A stretch of 33,162 nucleotides of DNA from the NCBI GenBank assembly GCA_030065815.1, contig JASJCU010000017.1:1-33162 (forward strand). Reading direction: 5' to 3'. Shown one piece after another: positions 9,115-20,628 of this stretch; position 1 is the stretch's first letter, and the number at the start of each line of letters is the position of its first letter. The position numbers and the translations under genes were made by a program. The notes under the pieces are model-generated. The model saw only the letters and a list, made by a program, of their open reading frames with translations, was not told the DNA's origin and searched no databases. This DNA comes from Gammaproteobacteria bacterium (GTDB lineage Bacteria > Pseudomonadota > Gammaproteobacteria > Chromatiales > Chromatiaceae).

Positions 9115-10845
9115 TCAGCGAAAGCGGACCGGCGGCGGCCGCTCGCCGAGCCCAGTGCTGTAGTCGACGACCTCGCGCGCCAGCGCCGCACCGTGTTCGC
9201 GCGCCGCGTCCGGCGCTTCGCTCTCGCCGGCGGGCGCGGCGCCGCCGCGCTGCAGGTGCAGCGTCTGGGTCGGGAACGCGTAGTCGACGCCGAGCCGCTC
9301 GGCGAGGCGCAGGCAGTCGACGAGGAAACGGTGACGCTCGCGCAGCTCGGTGCTCCAGTCCGGGGTCTCCCAGAACACGTAGACCAGGATCTCGAGCGCC
9401 GAGTCGCCGAGGCCGTTGAGGTAGACGTGGTAGTAGTCCCTGCGCATGTACGGGTGCTGGCGAACGATCTCGCGGACGCCCTCGCAGAATGCCTCGATGC
9501 GGTCCGGCGGCGTCGCGTAGGCGATCGTGAACTTGGTCGACAGGCGGCGGAAGCGGCGCTCGCCCATGTTGTCGACGTTGGCGGTGATGAAGTGCGAATT
9601 GGGCACCGTGACCACCGAGTTGTAGAAGGTGCGGATGCGCGTGCTGCGGAAGCCGAGCGCCTCGACCGTGCCCTCCTGGTCGCCGACCTTGATCCAGTCG
9701 CCAACCGTGAACGTCCGGTCCATCAGTACCGTGATCGAGCCGAACAGGTTCTGCACCATGTCCTTGGCGGCCAGCGCGAAGGCCAGGCCGCCGAGACCGA
9801 GACCGGCGATCAGGCCGGTCACGTCGATGTTGAGGTTGTCGGCGACGAAGATCAGGCCGACCACGGTGACGAAGATCTTCAGCGTGCGCGTGATCAGCGG
9901 CGCGAGCACGTCGTCGACCTTGTTGTCGGTCAGCTGCGCGCGACGGTGCAGCCCGGCCGACACCAGGTCGACGAGGCGGTACGCGGTCCAGACACCAGCC
10001 GCGCTGGCGAGGAACTTGACCGCGACCAGCAACACCAGCAGCGCGCGCTCGGGCAGGCCGAGCAGGTTGATGCCGACCCACCACACCGCGGCCATCGCGA
10101 CCAGGCCGAGCGGACGCAGCATCTTGTCGGAGACGTCGCGGAACGCACCGTCGCCGCTGCGTTGGCGCCAGCCGCGCATGAACAGTCGCAACACCAGGCT
10201 GACGACCATGTCGACGACGACGCCGACCGCGGCGATCAGCAGCAGGCCGAGCCAGTGCCAGGTCTCGAGCAGGAACAGCGGCTGCTTCAGACTGTCGGGC
10301 AGCTGCGCGCGGATGCGCAGGTGGAACGGCAGGTGCGCCGCATCCTCGTCGTCACCGACGACGCGCGCCCGGTCGGCCAGCTCGTCGTGCAGCGCCGGCA
10401 GGCGCGCCAGCGTGTCGCGATCGAACTGCCAGCGTCCGTCGGCCTGGCGGGCAATGCGCACGACGCCGCTGGCGTAGCGGTGGAACACCCACGGCCTGCC
10501 GCTGTCGCGCGCCGGGACGGTGTCGAGGTCGACCAGGCGCGTGCGATCCATGACGTCTAGCAGCATCCAGGCGAGGTCGGTGCCGCGCTCGCGGCGCACC
10601 AGCGCGTTGACGTCGTCGAGATCGAGTGTTGCGATCGCGTCGTCGATGCGCGCCGGGTCACCGCGCTTGATGTCGTTCATCGCGCTGAGGAAGGTCGCCA
10701 TCGTCGCGCGCGGCGATGCCAGTGCAGCCGGCGGCGGTTCGGGCGGCACCGCGGCCGTGGTCTCGGCGTCGGCCGCCGAAACAGCGAGCGGCGTCAGCAA
10801 CATCAGGATCAGCGCGAACAGGCAGGTCGAACGGCGTAGACGCAT
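9115..10845 (-). CDS. MscS-family mechanosensitive ion channel
   Basis: A 576-residue inner-membrane channel of the small-conductance mechanosensitive family, which opens under membrane tension to release solutes during osmotic downshock. There is a signal peptide (residues 1-24, ending VSAADA), then a periplasmic domain of about 170 residues (MATFLSAMNDIKRGDPARIDDAI). Several membrane helices follow from about residue 195. The pore-lining helix is within GLIAGLGLGGLAFALAAKDMVQNLFGSI. The beta domain has the family motifs FTVGDWIKVGDQEGTVEALGF and STRIRTFYNSVVTVPNS. The C-terminal tail is low in complexity. The length and periplasmic domain make it an extended MscS rather than the roughly 290-residue minimal form. 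It is divergent from the SLC13-type permease across 175 bp. Confidence 0.93.
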   Translation of the reverse strand: MRLRRSTCLFALILMLLTPLAVSAADAETTAAVPPEPPPAALASPRATMATFLSAMNDIKRGDPARIDDAIATLDLDDVNALVRRERGTDLAWMLLDVMDRTRLVDLDTVPARDSGRPWVFHRYASGVVRIARQADGRWQFDRDTLARLPALHDELADRARVVGDDEDAAHLPFHLRIRAQLPDSLKQPLFLLETWHWLGLLLIAAVGVVVDMVVSLVLRLFMRGWRQRSGDGAFRDVSDKMLRPLGLVAMAAVWWVGINLLGLPERALLVLLVAVKFLASAAGVWTAYRLVDLVSAGLHRRAQLTDNKVDDVLAPLITRTLKIFVTVVGLIFVADNLNIDVTGLIAGLGLGGLAFALAAKDMVQNLFGSITVLMDRTFTVGDWIKVGDQEGTVEALGFRSTRIRTFYNSVVTVPNSHFITANVDNMGERRFRRLSTKFTIAYATPPDRIEAFCEGVREIVRQHPYMRRDYYHVYLNGLGDSALEILVYVFWETPDWSTELRERHRFLVDCLRLAERLGVDYAFPTQTLHLQRGGAAPAGESEAPDAAREHGAALAREVVDYSTGLGERPPPVRFR

Positions 10846-11020
10846 GCGGCCCCCGGGGTTGTGCGGCAGTGCGAGGCGAGGTCCGGATTCTACGGCAGCG
10901 CGCCGCGCAGCGGCAGCGCCGTGGGTGGTGGCGGCAGTTGACGACGCGCCGCGCCGCGCTGAGACTGTCGACCGACAGCGCTACGACAACGCGCGCTCGC
11001 GACGCCCTGGAACTGCAGAC

Positions 11021-12805
11021 TTGGAAGCTATCGACGCCCTGACGTGGCAAGGCTGGTTCAGCCTCGGTGTGGTGGCCGCGAGCTTCGCGCTGTTCGCGTT
11101 CTCGCGCTATGCGCCGGACATCATCACGTCGGCGGCGCTGACCCTGCTGCTGGTCGCCGGCGTCGTGTCGCCGGCCGACGGTCTCGCCGGCTTCGCCAAC
11201 GAGGGCATGCTGACGGTCGCGGTGCTGTACGTCGTCGTCACCGGCCTGACCGAGACCGGCGCCGTCGCATGGCTGGTGCAGTCGCTGCTCGGTCGACCGC
11301 GCTCGCCGACCGCGGCGCGCCTGCGCCTGATGGCCCCGGTCGCGGCGCTCAGTGCGTTCGTCAACAACACCCCGGTGGTCGCGGTGTTCCTGCCGGCGGT
11401 CAAGGACTGGGCAAGGCGCCACCGCCTCGAGCTGTCACGGCTGATGATCCCGCTGAGCTTCGCCAGCATCGCCGGCGGCACCTGCACGCTGATCGGAACC
11501 AGCACCAACCTCGTCGTCAACGGCCTGTATACCGCCAGCGGCGGCCCCGGCATCGGCTTCTTCGAGCTCGCCTGGGTCGGTATTCCGGTGGTCGTCGTCG
11601 TGTTCGTGTTCCTGCTCACAGCCGGCCACTGGCTGCTGCCGTCGCGCACGTCGGCGGCGGATCGCAACCGCGACGTGCGCCAGTACACGGCCGAGATGCT
11701 GGTGCCCGACGCCAGCCCGCTGATCGGCCAGACGATCGAGCAGGCCGGCCTGCGCCAGCTGCCCGGCCTGTTCCTGGTCGAGATCGACCGCGACGGCCAG
11801 ATCCTGCCGGCGGTCGCGTCGAGCGAGATCCTGCGCGCCGGCGACCGCCTGGTGTTTGCCGGCATCATCGACTCGGTGCTCGACCTGCAGCGCACCCGCG
11901 GCCTGCTGCCCGCGACCGACCAGGTGTTCAAGCTCGGCGGCGCGCGCGAGGGCCGCTGCTTCGTCGAGGCGGTGCTGTCCGACAGCAGCCCGATGGTCGG
12001 CTACACGGTGCGCGAGGGCCGCTTTCGCACCCGCTACAACGCCGTGATCATCGCGGTAAACCGCAACGGCGTGCGCCTGCCCGGCAAGATCGGCGAGATC
12101 GTGCTGCGCGCCGGCGACACGCTGCTGCTCGAGAGCCGACCGTCGTTCGTCGAGCAGCAGCGCAACTCGCGCGACTTCCTGCTGGTCAGCCAGCTCGGCG
12201 ACAGCCACCCGCTCAACCACCAGCGCGCACCGCTCGCCGTGGCCATCGTGCTGGCGATGGTGGTGACCGTGACGTCGGGGCTGCTCAGCATGCTCGAAGG
12301 CGCGCTGCTGGCCGCCGGCATGATGCTGTTGACCGGCTGCACCGACGGTGCAACCGCGCGCCGGGCGCCCGACTGGCAGGTGCTGGTCGTCATCGCGACG
12401 TCGTTCGGCATCGGCGCCGCATTGCAGGACAGCGGCGCCGCGGCGCTGCTCGCCGGCGGCCTGATCGGCATGGCCGAGCAGAGTCCGCACGTCGCGCTGG
12501 CGCTGGTGTTCGTCGCGACCTCGCTGCTGACGTCGTTCGCGACCAACAACGTCGCCGCGGTGCTGGTGTTCCCGATCTGCCTGCAGACCGCCGCCGCGCT
12601 CGGCAGTGCCGTCGAACCTTTCCTGATCACGCTGATGGTCGCCGCGTCGACCAGCTTCGCGACGCCGATCGGCTACCAGACCAACCTGATGGTGTTCAAC
12701 CTCGGCGGCTACCGCTTTGCCGACTTCGTGCGCATCGGCGTGCCGCTGACTGTGCTGGTCGGCCTGGTCACGGTGTTCGTCGTGCCGGTCGTCTGGCCGT
12801 TCTGA
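11021..12805 (+). CDS. SLC13/DASS-type anion permease with two RCK_C (TrkA-C) domains
   Basis: A 594-residue membrane transporter. The N-terminal helical half (GWFSLGVVAASFALFAFSRY, SAFVNNTPVVAVFLPAV, GGTCTLIGTSTNLVVNGL) and the C-terminal half (FATNNVAAVLVFPI, TSFATPIGYQTNLMVFNLGGY) carry the paired NNTP- and T-S-P-type motifs of SLC13 and arsenite/sodium:sulfate transporters. Between them, about residues 220-370, are two RCK_C domains (ASPLIGQTIEQAGLRQLPG and SSPMVGYTVREGRFRTRYN). This architecture is common among bacterial sulfate-permease candidates, so sulfate or a related anion is the likeliest substrate, unproven. The TTG at 11021 is my chosen start: the helix begins just after it, a GGAA lies upstream, and upstream residues in the open frame are Arg/Ala-rich noise. 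The frame itself opens at 10520 inside the divergent channel gene. Confidence 0.86.
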   Translation: MEAIDALTWQGWFSLGVVAASFALFAFSRYAPDIITSAALTLLLVAGVVSPADGLAGFANEGMLTVAVLYVVVTGLTETGAVAWLVQSLLGRPRSPTAARLRLMAPVAALSAFVNNTPVVAVFLPAVKDWARRHRLELSRLMIPLSFASIAGGTCTLIGTSTNLVVNGLYTASGGPGIGFFELAWVGIPVVVVVFVFLLTAGHWLLPSRTSAADRNRDVRQYTAEMLVPDASPLIGQTIEQAGLRQLPGLFLVEIDRDGQILPAVASSEILRAGDRLVFAGIIDSVLDLQRTRGLLPATDQVFKLGGAREGRCFVEAVLSDSSPMVGYTVREGRFRTRYNAVIIAVNRNGVRLPGKIGEIVLRAGDTLLLESRPSFVEQQRNSRDFLLVSQLGDSHPLNHQRAPLAVAIVLAMVVTVTSGLLSMLEGALLAAGMMLLTGCTDGATARRAPDWQVLVVIATSFGIGAALQDSGAAALLAGGLIGMAEQSPHVALALVFVATSLLTSFATNNVAAVLVFPICLQTAAALGSAVEPFLITLMVAASTSFATPIGYQTNLMVFNLGGYRFADFVRIGVPLTVLVGLVTVFVVPVVWPF

Positions 12806-12877
12806 CGCGGCCGCGGTCGCCGGTCCGGCCGCACGCACAAGGCGGCGGCGCGCCGCCCCTGCCCTGTCCGGTGTCAC

Positions 12878-12925
12878 TTGTTTATTAGTATTTACTTATT
12901 TAACTAAATTTTGTAGCATTGTGGC
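12878..12925 (+). promoter_or_regulatory. A+T-rich patch, probable promoter for the 36-residue peptide
   Basis: About 45 bp here are strikingly A+T-rich (TTGTTTATTAGTATTTACTT, then ATTTAACTAAATTTTG) in otherwise very G+C-rich surroundings. TTGTTT at 12878 could serve as a -35 element, and TAACTA (12901) or TAAATT (12905) as a -10, but neither hexamer pair is strong. Its position 40-85 bp ahead of a short frame with a Shine-Dalgarno fits a promoter. Confidence 0.45.
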
Positions 12926-12964
12926 CGTAATCCCTTCAGCAACATCGAATGGGAGTAGATGCAG

Positions 12965-13075
12965 ATGGATACGACGACCCACGCCAAGACCCGCAACGCG
13001 CTCGAAAACGCCCTGTTCTTCGCCGTTATCTGGGGCAGCGCCTGGCTTCTCGGCTTCCTGCTCGGCTTCGGCTGA
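12965..13075 (+). CDS. Small single-span membrane peptide (36 residues), function unknown
   Basis: ATG at 12965 follows GGGAG with a 9-nt gap and opens a 36-codon frame ending in TGA at 13075. A second in-frame ATG at 12959 lies too close to the GGGAG to be preferred. The product has a polar head (MDTTTHAKTRNALENA), then one strongly hydrophobic segment (LFFAVIWGSAWLLGFLLGFG) ending at the C-terminus. That is the profile of a small inner-membrane peptide. I do not recognise it; it does not match CydX or other well-known short subunits. Support is the ribosome-binding site, the A+T-rich patch upstream and the sharp amphipathic split. Against it is the short length, which chance could produce. 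Confidence 0.55.
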   Translation: MDTTTHAKTRNALENALFFAVIWGSAWLLGFLLGFG

Positions 13076-13383
13076 GGTACGGAACGGGCCGGTGCGCGGC
13101 GTCACGGCCAGTCCGCCGTGATGCCGACCGCGCCGCCCTATATCGCGCTGTTGCGCACGTGACTGCCGGCGCCACGCTCGGCGGCGTGCTGGCATCAGCG
13201 GTCAGGGCGCCACAGCGTCGCGCTGCACCGGCGCGGTGACGACCGGTCTGGCCGGACCGCGGACCGGCGCGCTGGCGCAACGTCGTGCCACGCCGCCTGT
13301 GCCGGCGCGATACACACTGCCAGGGCACCGGTTGACTGCCTGTCGCCGGCCCCGCCGGCGGCGCAACCGGGCACGGCGATCCG
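13076..13383. other. 308-bp gap without recognisable gene
   Basis: G+C-rich sequence with many short GC palindromes but no stem followed by a T-run and no frame with credible protein character. It separates the small plus-strand peptide from the convergent lipoprotein gene. Confidence 0.5.
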
Positions 13384-13794
13384 CTACTTGAGCTTCACCG
13401 TGCCGAAATCTGGATACTCGGCCTTGTAGGTGCCATCGAACGCGCCACCGGCATAGCGGCCGGACACGACGACGTTGCCGCACGGAACGCCGAGGTCGGA
13501 TCGCAAGACCACGCTGCCGTCGGCCTGGACGACGCCGCGGAACGGCTTCCAGCCGGGACAGCTCGAGCCACCGAAACTCAACGCACCGTCGAAATTCGCG
13601 CCGTCTTGCGTGTCGGCGATGTCGATCGCGAAGGGGCCGTTCCAGCGCGGATCCGAATCGGACCGCCAGGCACCCGACAGGTATCCCTGCTGTACCTGCG
13701 TATCCAGTTGCACCGGCAACGTATTCTGCGGATTGGATTGACAACCGAACATCGATACCGCGAACGCGGCGATTAACAGTTTCTTCATTGGCAT
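13384..13794 (-). CDS. Small predicted lipoprotein, function unknown
   Basis: A 136-residue protein starting MPMKKLLIAAFAVSMFGCQS. Residues 3-18 form a lipoprotein signal with the lipobox MFGC, the cysteine at residue 18 being the likely lipidated residue. The mature part is beta-rich with repeated Gly-Asp turns (SGAWRSDSDPRWNGPFAIDI, GALSFGGSSCPGWKPF, SGRYAGGAFDGTYKAEYPDF) and two further cysteines in SSCPG and VPCGN that could pair. The first ATG is favoured because GGAAG lies 4-5 nt upstream, but the second Met, two codons later, is possible. The pattern suggests a small periplasmic barrel or lipocalin-like fold; I do not recognise the family. It is apparently monocistronic. Confidence 0.78.
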   Translation of the reverse strand: MPMKKLLIAAFAVSMFGCQSNPQNTLPVQLDTQVQQGYLSGAWRSDSDPRWNGPFAIDIADTQDGANFDGALSFGGSSCPGWKPFRGVVQADGSVVLRSDLGVPCGNVVVSGRYAGGAFDGTYKAEYPDFGTVKLK

Positions 13795-13979
13795 GTCGCT
13801 TCCGTTGCTGTGTTGTTGATTCCAAAGGCCGGCGATGCCTGCCTACGCCGGGTCGTCGCCCGACAGGGACTGCCGGATGTCTCGTGGCGGGCACGCGGCG
13901 GCGACACATCGCGGCCGCGCCGGCGACCGGCAGCTGTCGACGCGCTGCGGCGACGGCCCGACTGCCGGACCCGTGTAAC

Positions 13980-14315
13980 TCAGAGTGTCTCGAGCAGCCG
14001 CACCAGGTTGTTGAGTTCCGCGTCCTCGGCCAGCGCGCCCTCCCAGAACGCGTACACCGCCTGTTCACCGGGCTCGCCAACCGTCAGCCGGGCCTCGAAC
14101 GCCGTGGCGCCGGCAGGCATCGGATGCTCACGCGGGATGCCGAGCTGTCTGACCGCTGCAACCACCTGCTCGGACTGGGTCTCGGTCAGCCGGCCCTTGC
14201 GTGGCGGCTCGGTCGTGTAGGTGCCATCTTCGACGCTGAACTGTCCGTCACCGTCGATGTGGATCTTCAGCGCGTAGTCTTCTTCGCCGACCACCTGGTA
14301 ATCAATCGGTGTCAT
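13980..14315 (-). CDS. Unrecognised 111-residue cytoplasmic protein
   Basis: The frame opens MTPIDYQVVGEEDYALKIHIDGDG and continues with alternating beta-like strands, then KGRLTETQSEQVVAAVRQLG and a C-terminal helix DAELNNLVRLLETL. There is no signal peptide and no membrane segment. A strong Shine-Dalgarno (GAGGAGAGG) sits 5 nt before the ATG, which is better than most genes in this window and supports the start and the gene. The layout of strands then an amphipathic helix is faintly like small protease-inhibitor-type proteins such as emfourin, but I see no motif that would justify that name. It follows metH on the same strand at 184 bp and may be transcribed separately. Confidence 0.7.
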   Translation of the reverse strand: MTPIDYQVVGEEDYALKIHIDGDGQFSVEDGTYTTEPPRKGRLTETQSEQVVAAVRQLGIPREHPMPAGATAFEARLTVGEPGEQAVYAFWEGALAEDAELNNLVRLLETL

Positions 14316-14499
14316 CTGGGCCTCTCCTCGCGTGGACGCAATCGGCCGTGGGCAGACATCGGGCCCGGCCGGCGGGCGTGCCTGGACACCCCGGCGCCGG
14401 CCTGCCGGCCGGGTGACTCGGATCTCTGTACATGATTGGCGGCCGCCGCAGCCGTGACAAGGCGTACGTGCGGCTTGGCGCGCTGCTCTTTGATCTGGC

Positions 14500-18207
<3,708 letters not shown>

Positions 18208-18240
18208 GTCGGCAGACCGGCGGGGCAAAAAAAGACGCGC

Positions 18241-18246
18241 ATTATA
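18241..18246 (-). promoter_or_regulatory. Perfect -10 box (TATAAT) for metH
   Basis: On the minus strand TATAAT is embedded in GCGCTATAATGCGC, a short palindrome whose arms could also serve as an operator. Transcription would begin near 18234, about 27 nt before the metH ATG. The -35 region at normal spacing (GCGTCG) does not match consensus, so an activator may be needed. Confidence 0.6.
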
Positions 18247-18457
18247 GCGCGCGGCGGCGGTGCCGACGCGGAGATCGCGGTTCGCGCGAAAAAGCAAATA
18301 AATCGCGCCCGACGGCGCATAAACAGCTTTGAAGGCACGCCGCGCCGACGCTGTGGTTAGATGGCGCCGGACCCTAGGCAACGGGGGCCGACCAGGACGG
18401 CGGTCCACGTGGGCAGCCCGGTCGCCACCCGCCCGATCACCGCTGCGCAGCGGCGGC

Positions 18458-18480
18458 CGCAGCGCCGTCCCGGCGCTGTG
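18458..18480 (+). promoter_or_regulatory. Strong hairpin in the 5' leader of the SCP2-domain gene
   Basis: CAGCGCCG and CGGCGCTG flank a TCC loop, and the stem extends by a G-T pair and a C-G pair to 10 bp. It ends 27 nt before the ATG at 18508 and has no T-run, so it is not a normal terminator. Several other short GC palindromes lie between 18395 and 18457 (for example CGCTGCGCAGCG at 18441). Confidence 0.5.
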
Positions 18481-18507
18481 CAAACGAGACTTAAAGAGGT
18501 AAGGATA

Positions 18508-18912
18508 ATGGCAGAACTCTTCTCCGCCGACTGGATGAACAATCTCAAGGACGCATGGAACGCCGACCCGGAAGTCAGCGGCAAGCTCGCCGAGATCGGC
18601 TTCAACTCGGTGATCACCTGTGGCTTCAAGAACGAAGACCAGCCGCGCGGTGTGTTCGTCGTCGAGAACGGCGAGTGCGTACGCGCCGGCGACTACGACG
18701 GCAGCACGCCGGACTGGGACATGCGCGCCGACCGCGAGAACTGGCTCAAGTGGGCGTCCGACGGCATCGGCATGACCGGCCTGGGCACCGCGTTCGCGAT
18801 GGGCAAGCTGAAGTTCCTCAGCGGTGACTTCAAGGGCATGATCAAGGACCCGCGCATGGCCGGCCCCTTTGTCAAGAGTTTCGCGCTGATGGGCAAGATC
18901 GATACCGAGTGA
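18508..18912 (+). CDS. SCP2 sterol-binding-domain protein
   Basis: A 134-residue soluble protein of the SCP2 family, a fold with a lipid-sized hydrophobic tunnel. Visible features are the N-terminal helix ([25 protein letters not shown]), the central strands ([14 protein letters not shown]), the [21 protein letters not shown] segment and the C-terminal [20 protein letters not shown] helix pair typical of stand-alone SCP2 proteins. The ligand is unknown; fatty acyl or isoprenoid lipids are likelier than sterol in bacteria. The start is secured by AGAGGTAAGGA just ahead of the ATG. The leader contains a strong hairpin and the gene ends at an intrinsic terminator, so it is probably monocistronic. 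Confidence 0.85.
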   Translation: MAELFSADWMNNLKDAWNADPEVSGKLAEIGFNSVITCGFKNEDQPRGVFVVENGECVRAGDYDGSTPDWDMRADRENWLKWASDGIGMTGLGTAFAMGKLKFLSGDFKGMIKDPRMAGPFVKSFALMGKIDTE

Positions 18913-18935
18913 TCCGAGCTCACCGCAGCGCAACG

Positions 18936-18964
18936 AAACCGGGCCATCGAGCCCGGTTTTTTGT
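18936..18964 (+). terminator. Rho-independent terminator after the SCP2-domain gene
   Basis: AAACCGGGC, a 6-nt loop (CATCGA) and GCCCGGTTT form a 9-bp stem that runs into a T tract (TTTTTTG). It sits 24 nt past the stop codon. Read backwards it has only TTTCGTTG after the stem, so it may also weakly end the convergent endA transcript. Confidence 0.88.
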
Positions 18965-18986
18965 TGCGGTCCGCGTCACTGCCCGG

Positions 18987-19589
18987 TCAGCGATCGATCC
19001 ACGGATTCGGGTTGCCCTGCCTGTCGGCGATCCGGCGGTTGCGGCGACGCTCGGCGGCGTCGGGCGGGTCGTCGCTGTGCCAGCGCAGCAGCGTGCGGCG
19101 CTGACGTTCGTAGATCTTCATGTCGTAGCGATCGGCGATGTACAGCATCGCGCGTGCGATGTCGCCGCGCACGGCCGGTCGCGGCTCGACGGCGCGGGCG
19201 CGGTGGTCGATCTCCAGGTCACAGCCACGCTCGACATGCCGCTCACCGCGCAGCTCGCGGAACGGGTAGGAACCGCGTTCGCGGTTGAGGTCCTTGCGGG
19301 CCGGATACATGTTGTGCATGTCCGATTCGATCTCGTTGAATCGCTTGCTTTTTCTACGGCACGCCTGGCGGTCACCGCAGCGCAGCGCCTTCGCCACCCA
19401 GCTCATCGGGTAGACGTGCTCGATGTTGTAGCGGCGGTCGCGTGAGCCGAAGCGCGCCCCGCAGTACAGGCCGCTGCCGCCGTCGGGGTACAGCGTGCGC
19501 CAGAACACCGGGATCGTGTCGAGGTATCTGCGGCCATCGGCCAGCACCAGCGCCGGGCACAGCAACAGCACAAACATGACGCGTTTCAC
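18987..19589 (-). CDS. endA: Exported endonuclease I (EndA/NucM family)
   Basis: A 200-residue secreted or periplasmic nonspecific DNA endonuclease. After a signal peptide (VMFVLLLCPALVLADG, residues 4-19) come the family blocks: LYCGARFG, RRYNIEHVYPMSW with the catalytic His of the beta-beta-alpha-metal site, FNEIESDMHNMYPARKDLN with the metal-binding Asn, FREL, and EPRPAVRGDIARAMLYIADRY. The GTG start at 19589 is well supported by AAGGAG with a 6-nt gap. The tail (WHSDDPPDAAERRRNRRIADRQGNPNPWIDR) is the usual family ending, so the protein is complete. It is divergent from the Sel1-like gene across about 60 bp and convergent with the SCP2-domain gene. Confidence 0.93.
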   Translation of the reverse strand: MKRVMFVLLLCPALVLADGRRYLDTIPVFWRTLYPDGGSGLYCGARFGSRDRRYNIEHVYPMSWVAKALRCGDRQACRRKSKRFNEIESDMHNMYPARKDLNRERGSYPFRELRGERHVERGCDLEIDHRARAVEPRPAVRGDIARAMLYIADRYDMKIYERQRRTLLRWHSDDPPDAAERRRNRRIADRQGNPNPWIDR

Positions 19590-19651
19590 GTCGGCTCCTT
19601 TCCTGTCGTCTCCGAGTTCGGGATAATCCCCCTACCGGGTGCAAATGAAAA

Positions 19652-20299
19652 GTGAGTGCCGAGCCGATGGACGAGCAACAGGTCGACAGCGAACTCCCCG
19701 ACAGCAGACCGGCGCGCCAGGGTGGCCCGTGGAAGCTGATCCTCGTCGTCGTCGTGATCACGCTGATCGGCGTCTGGCTGGTACCCAGCGACGAGCCGGA
19801 TCCGGCAGACACCGCCGGCGACGTCGCGCCCAGCCTGCTCGACCTGCCGCCGACCGCGGCCGGCGGCAAACCGGCGCTGCCGGACGCGCTGCAGGAACCG
19901 CTCGTCGACACCCGCCCGGGGGCGCGGGCGCGCGCGCTGATCGCCGACATGCGTGCCAGTGGCGAGGTGCAGCTCGACACGATCTTCGATGCCGCCGAGC
20001 GCGCCCAGCAGGACGGCGAGCTCGACGACGCCTACCTGCTTTATTTCTTCGCCGCGCGCGAGGGCCATGCCGGCGCCGCGCTGACCCTCGGCAGCCAGGC
20101 CGACCCGGCCAACCGCGACGCCGCCGCCGGTCTTTTCGATACGCCCGACCTGACCCAGGCCCACAAGTGGTACCAGGTCGCCGCCAACAACGGCGACCCG
20201 GAAGGCCGCAAACGGCTCAGCGATCTGCGCCAGCGCGTCGAGGCGTTGGCCGCCGACGGCGACCCACAGGCGCGGCGCATCGCGCTGCAATGGCGCTAG
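19652..20299 (+). CDS. Membrane-anchored Sel1/TPR-like protein
   Basis: A 215-residue protein with an Asp/Glu-rich head (MSAEPMDEQQVDSELPD), one membrane helix at about residues 27-43 (WKLILVVVVITLIGVWLV), a linker and a helical-repeat domain. The repeats read DAYLLYFFAAREGHAGAALTLGSQ and QAHKWYQVAANNGDPEGRKRLSDLRQ, the A-x-x-W-Y-x-x-A-A-x-x-G-D pattern of Sel1-like repeats that bind other proteins. The GTG start at 19652 is a choice; an in-frame ATG at 19667 is equally possible and neither has a strong Shine-Dalgarno. A GATAAT box lies at 19622. The topology suggests a periplasmic repeat domain. The neighbouring VWA gene begins 330 bp later on the same strand. Confidence 0.75.
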   Translation: MSAEPMDEQQVDSELPDSRPARQGGPWKLILVVVVITLIGVWLVPSDEPDPADTAGDVAPSLLDLPPTAAGGKPALPDALQEPLVDTRPGARARALIADMRASGEVQLDTIFDAAERAQQDGELDDAYLLYFFAAREGHAGAALTLGSQADPANRDAAAGLFDTPDLTQAHKWYQVAANNGDPEGRKRLSDLRQRVEALAADGDPQARRIALQWR

Positions 20300-20628
20300 C
20301 CTGCGTGGCGCATGGGCCGAACAACGCGAACGCTACAACGATTTGACTATGAAGGCAGTTTTAATCGATCTTGGCGGACATCCGGAAACGGTGGCCGGTG
20401 CCCGGCGCCGTGCTGTCGCGGTGCCCGCATCCTCCCGCGCGCCGTGGCTCGGCTTGCACGCCAGCGATGGCGGCGGCCATGACGCTCGCCGCAAGCCGGC
20501 GCGACAACGGCTGCGCACGGCGCAGGCCCTGCGATTGCTCATGCACCATGCAGGCTAGATGCGGCCGGCCGCCGCGGCGCCACGCGTCTCCCCGAAGCAC
20601 GTCACACAATCCCAGACACCGCCAGACC
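20300..20628. other. 329-bp gap, no convincing gene
   Basis: A short frame opens at 20349 (MKAVLIDLGGHPETVAG) after a TTGACT at 20343, but it soon becomes Arg/Ala-rich and has no Shine-Dalgarno. The A/T-richer patch 20338-20372 is more likely promoter sequence for the downstream VWA gene; no matching -10 is clear. Confidence 0.45.

Noticed and set aside
18208-18360. Cobalamin or SAM/SAH riboswitch upstream of metH
   Set aside because: The predicted leader after the TATAAT box is only about 27 nt, and I see no B12-box or SAM-type core.
18208-18933. N-terminal extension of MetH in the open frame
   Set aside because: It crosses the SCP2-domain gene and a TATAAT promoter, and has no similarity to MetH N-termini.
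20343-20558. 71-codon frame ahead of the VWA gene
   Set aside because: Its first codons are unusual for this genome, but there is no ribosome-binding site and it turns into low-complexity Arg/Ala sequence.
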